The notes below the pieces were generated by a model that worked only from the letters and a program-made list of their open reading frames with translations, did no database searches and was not told the origin of the DNA. The position numbers were made by a program, and so were the translations under genes. From NCBI GenBank assembly GCA_022615805.1, contig JAKEGO010000087.1, forward strand, positions 1 to 6,149: a DNA stretch of 6,149 nt, given 5' to 3'. The DNA is from Thermoplasmata archaeon (GTDB lineage: Archaea; Thermoplasmatota; JAKEGO01). Shown one piece after another: positions 3,949-6,149 of this stretch. Numbering within the stretch: position 1 is the first letter of the stretch; each line of letters opens with the position of its first letter.

Positions 3949-6149
3949 TCACGCTGCCGTCAGCACCATCTCGGCCGAGACGGCCCTGAGCGCGGGCTCG
4001 TACATGTCCCAGACGACGGCCCCGGTCATCGTGGACGTCGCCTCGAGGTCCGCGCGTACCGAGTACGGAAGTTCGATCGTGCTCCCCGGGTCCACCGGCG
4101 TGATGTAGAGCCTCACGACGCCGTCCTCGACCTCCACGTTGTCCACTCCGTGACCGATGAGGGCGGTGTAGGCCGACGTGTCCGGCGAGAACCCGGCGGG
4201 CACTGGTAGTTCGACGAGTATCATCTGCAGCGGCCCGGTGCCGTTGTAGGAGACGGTCACGGTGCCGGCGACCGCGTCCCCGACGCTCACGTTCACGACC
4301 GGCAGGACAACATCGATGTCGATGGGCAGCGGGAGCGGCTTGGCGGGGACGTTCACCCTGGTGACGAGCTGGTAAGCGATCTCGCCAGTGCCCTCGCTCG
4401 TCAGTTCGACGTCGAAGGCATCGGCGACGTAAGGCCTGAGGTCGATGTAGCGCGTCACGTCCGCGCTCTCTGCGTCGATATCGACGCTCGAGACCTCCAC
4501 GCCGTCGACGCTGACCGTGATCGTCATCTCCTCCACCTCGAGGATGGACTGCCTGGAGATCGCCTGGAAGGACACGACCGTGTCCCTGGTGGAGAACCAT
4601 CCGCCCTGCGTCCGGTGGCCGAGCAGATACCTGGTGCCTCCGACCGCGAGGGCGGGCCTGAGCTCGTCGAGGGCCATCACCGCGTATCCCGTCGTCTCGA
4701 TGGCCTGCGGGCTCGATCCGTATCCCCAGTCGAACCATTCCCTGCTGCCGGAGTCGATCATCGTGCTCTCCGTTTCCCAGTGGACCTCGTCGCCGACCCG
4801 CTTCGCAAGCGTCTCGAGCCGGTCCGCGACCCGCGCGGCGCTGGACGAGCCTTCGGCGTCGAGGACGATGAGCGCGATGGCGAGCGAATACGGGTCATCC
4901 CAGACCTCGCTGAGGCGGGCCTCGATGTACGTCACCGCCTCTGCGATGGCGGATCCCTGGTATCCGGAATAGGCCAGCGACCTCGCCACGTAGGCTGTCG
5001 TCGCGACCGTCTTCGACTTGAGGACATCGGGAGTGTACTCGTAGAGGCCCCACTCGGGGAAGGTGAACGATCCGTCGGCGTGCTGTTCCGCCACGATGAA
5101 CTCCTGCATGTCATCGATGATGGCGTCGTCGAGATCGAAGCCGGCGTCGAGCGCGTCCTGGAAGGTGATGAGGCCCCAGGAGGTCAGCCACGGGTGCGGG
5201 CCCTGGTCAGAGGGGAACCAGACGATCCCCCTGCCGTGGCCGGCGGGGTCGTTCACGAGGTACGCGAGCTCGTGCAGCAGGCCCTGGACGACGATCTGCT
5301 CGTACTGGCGCCTTCGGTCGTTCCCGAGCGACGGGTCGAGCATGCGGTACGCGAGCACGTCCATCGACAGGGTCGAGAGGCTCTGCTCGCCGCAGCCGGA
5401 GACGTACTGGATGTACTCCTCCGCGCCGTCGAGGGCGACCGCGTTCATCGACCCCTGGAGCTTGACGTACGCGACCTCGCTGCCGGGGACCCTGTCCTCG
5501 CTGAGGTTCACCGCCAGGGAGACGCTCGAGGTGTCCTCGAGGATGCCGTTCTCGACGTTCTCCTCGACGACCCCGTTCGGTACCACCCGGACCGTCCGCT
5601 CCACCGCGTCGGCCATGTGCTCGTTGGTGGCGTCGAGGCTGACGGTCGCGTCGCCCACGTCGGTCGCCCTGAGGCGGAAGGACACGGACGAGACCGAGTT
5701 CGGGCCGAGGACGGCCGACCCGTTGTCCGGGGAGACGACCTCGAGGCCCGTCGCCGATATCCCGACCTGCACGGTGGATGGCACGTCGAGGTAGTTGTAG
5801 ACCGTCGCCCTGAGCTCGAACTCGTCCCCGAGCACCGCCTTCACCGGAAGGTCTGGCTCGACGAAGAAGTCCTGGAACACGACGATGTCGAGCTCCCCGC
5901 TGCCGATGTCGCCCTCGAGCGTCGATGCGACGACCTCCATCTTCCAGGTCGTGATGGTGTCGGGTGCGGTCAGCTCGAACCGCGCTGCGCCGTCCGCGTC
6001 CGTTACGACGAGGGGGTTCCAGTACCACGTTTCGGGGAAGTAGGACCGGAGGCGCGGGCCTGCACCAGCGGTGCCTTCGTCCCCGCCGCTCGTCCCCGCA
6101 TATTGAACGTTCATGCGATCAGGTCCGCCAAAATCCTTCCCGTCCCCCT
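3949..6149 (-). CDS. Alpha-2-macroglobulin-like protein with GCGEQ thioester, C-terminal part; 5' end outside window
   Basis: The minus-strand frame is open from the right edge to TGA at 3949-3951, about 732 residues. The ATG at 6112-6114 is internal: eleven sense codons precede it, and full-length macroglobulins are roughly twice this size. Numbering from that Met, a Gly-rich stretch (to about 20) occupies the bait-region position. The A2M domain opens with RLRSYFPETWYWNPLVV (21-37), followed by DTITTWKMEV (52-61) and VFQDFFVEPDLP (79-90). A beta domain covers 110-195. The thioester domain runs from about 225 to 500 with GCGEQ (240-244, Cys codon 5392-5394) and HPWLTSWGLITFQDA (307-321). The remaining beta region ends in a receptor-binding-like domain (about 600-721; MYEPALRAVSAEMVL). 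Family members trap proteases: bait cleavage frees the Cys-Gln thioester to bind the attacker covalently. It should act outside the cell, but the export signal would lie off-window. No C-terminal anchor is seen. Confidence 0.95.
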   Translation of the reverse strand, partial: GDGKDFGGPDRMNVQYAGTSGGDEGTAGAGPRLRSYFPETWYWNPLVVTDADGAARFELTAPDTITTWKMEVVASTLEGDIGSGELDIVVFQDFFVEPDLPVKAVLGDEFELRATVYNYLDVPSTVQVGISATGLEVVSPDNGSAVLGPNSVSSVSFRLRATDVGDATVSLDATNEHMADAVERTVRVVPNGVVEENVENGILEDTSSVSLAVNLSEDRVPGSEVAYVKLQGSMNAVALDGAEEYIQYVSGCGEQSLSTLSMDVLAYRMLDPSLGNDRRRQYEQIVVQGLLHELAYLVNDPAGHGRGIVWFPSDQGPHPWLTSWGLITFQDALDAGFDLDDAIIDDMQEFIVAEQHADGSFTFPEWGLYEYTPDVLKSKTVATTAYVARSLAYSGYQGSAIAEAVTYIEARLSEVWDDPYSLAIALIVLDAEGSSSAARVADRLETLAKRVGDEVHWETESTMIDSGSREWFDWGYGSSPQAIETTGYAVMALDELRPALAVGGTRYLLGHRTQGGWFSTRDTVVSFQAISRQSILEVEEMTITVSVDGVEVSSVDIDAESADVTRYIDLRPYVADAFDVELTSEGTGEIAYQLVTRVNVPAKPLPLPIDIDVVLPVVNVSVGDAVAGTVTVSYNGTGPLQMILVELPVPAGFSPDTSAYTALIGHGVDNVEVEDGVVRLYITPVDPGSTIELPYSVRADLEATSTMTGAVVWDMYEPALRAVSAEMVLTAA

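Noticed and set aside
3857..4738. Minus-strand frame of 293 codons overlapping the macroglobulin gene end
   Set aside because: It is Arg/Gly/His-rich shadow sequence in another frame of a clearly assigned coding region.
5063..5794. Plus-strand frame of 243 codons antisense to the macroglobulin gene
   Set aside because: Ser/Thr/Pro-rich antisense shadow; the opposite strand has unambiguous thioester-domain coding.
6112..6114. ATG at 6112-6114 as the true start of the macroglobulin gene
   Set aside because: Sense codons continue to the edge, and the A2M domain begins almost at once, leaving no room for the N-terminal domains and export signal.

Overview
The window looks like GC-rich archaeal chromosome. 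Three things point to Archaea. An aconitase-X small subunit sits directly beside a flavin prenyltransferase, as expected for the archaeal-type mevalonate route. TATA-like boxes (ATATTTA core) lie about 27-29 bp before start codons with almost no leader. An N-terminal winged-helix domain is fused to a membrane protein, a style I associate with Thermoplasmatota-like genomes. Placement below domain level is a guess. I see no tRNA, rRNA, CRISPR array, insertion sequence or prophage gene.

Layout. (1) Positions 1-1218, plus strand: a tight three-gene run made of the 3' part of the aconitase-X / phosphomevalonate dehydratase small subunit, a UbiX-type flavin prenyltransferase with all the expected active-site residues, and a 104-residue winged-helix protein. 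The gaps are 7 and 3 nt. (2) Positions 1292-1639, minus strand: a short T4 endonuclease V-like pyrimidine-dimer DNA glycosylase, convergent with the first run. (3) Positions 1640-1896: a 257-bp divergent intergenic region with a good TATA box for the glycosylase and an unusual string of dyad symmetries. (4) Positions 1897-2241, plus strand: a 114-residue protein of unknown function. (5) Positions 2251-3831, minus strand: a 526-residue winged-helix / proline-rich linker / roughly 11-TM membrane protein whose start is fixed by a TATA box at 3856-3864. (6) Positions 3949-6149, minus strand: the C-terminal part of an alpha-2-macroglobulin-like protein with a GCGEQ thioester. Its N-terminal part lies beyond the right edge.

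How the genes relate. Genes 1 and 2 fit one pathway. Aconitase-X-type phosphomevalonate dehydratase makes trans-anhydromevalonate 5-phosphate. A UbiD-family decarboxylase, not in this window, then acts on it using prenylated FMN, which UbiX makes. The adjoining winged-helix protein is a candidate regulator of that pathway. The macroglobulin and the membrane winged-helix protein are neighbours on the same strand, but the latter has its own promoter, so no functional link is shown.

The points most worth a second look are the archaeal thioester macroglobulin (the thioester Cys is the only cysteine in 732 visible residues), the dyad-rich intergenic region at 1696-1858, the glycosylase with Met1 where T4 endonuclease V has its Thr2 nucleophile, and the UbiX/aconitase-X/winged-helix run.
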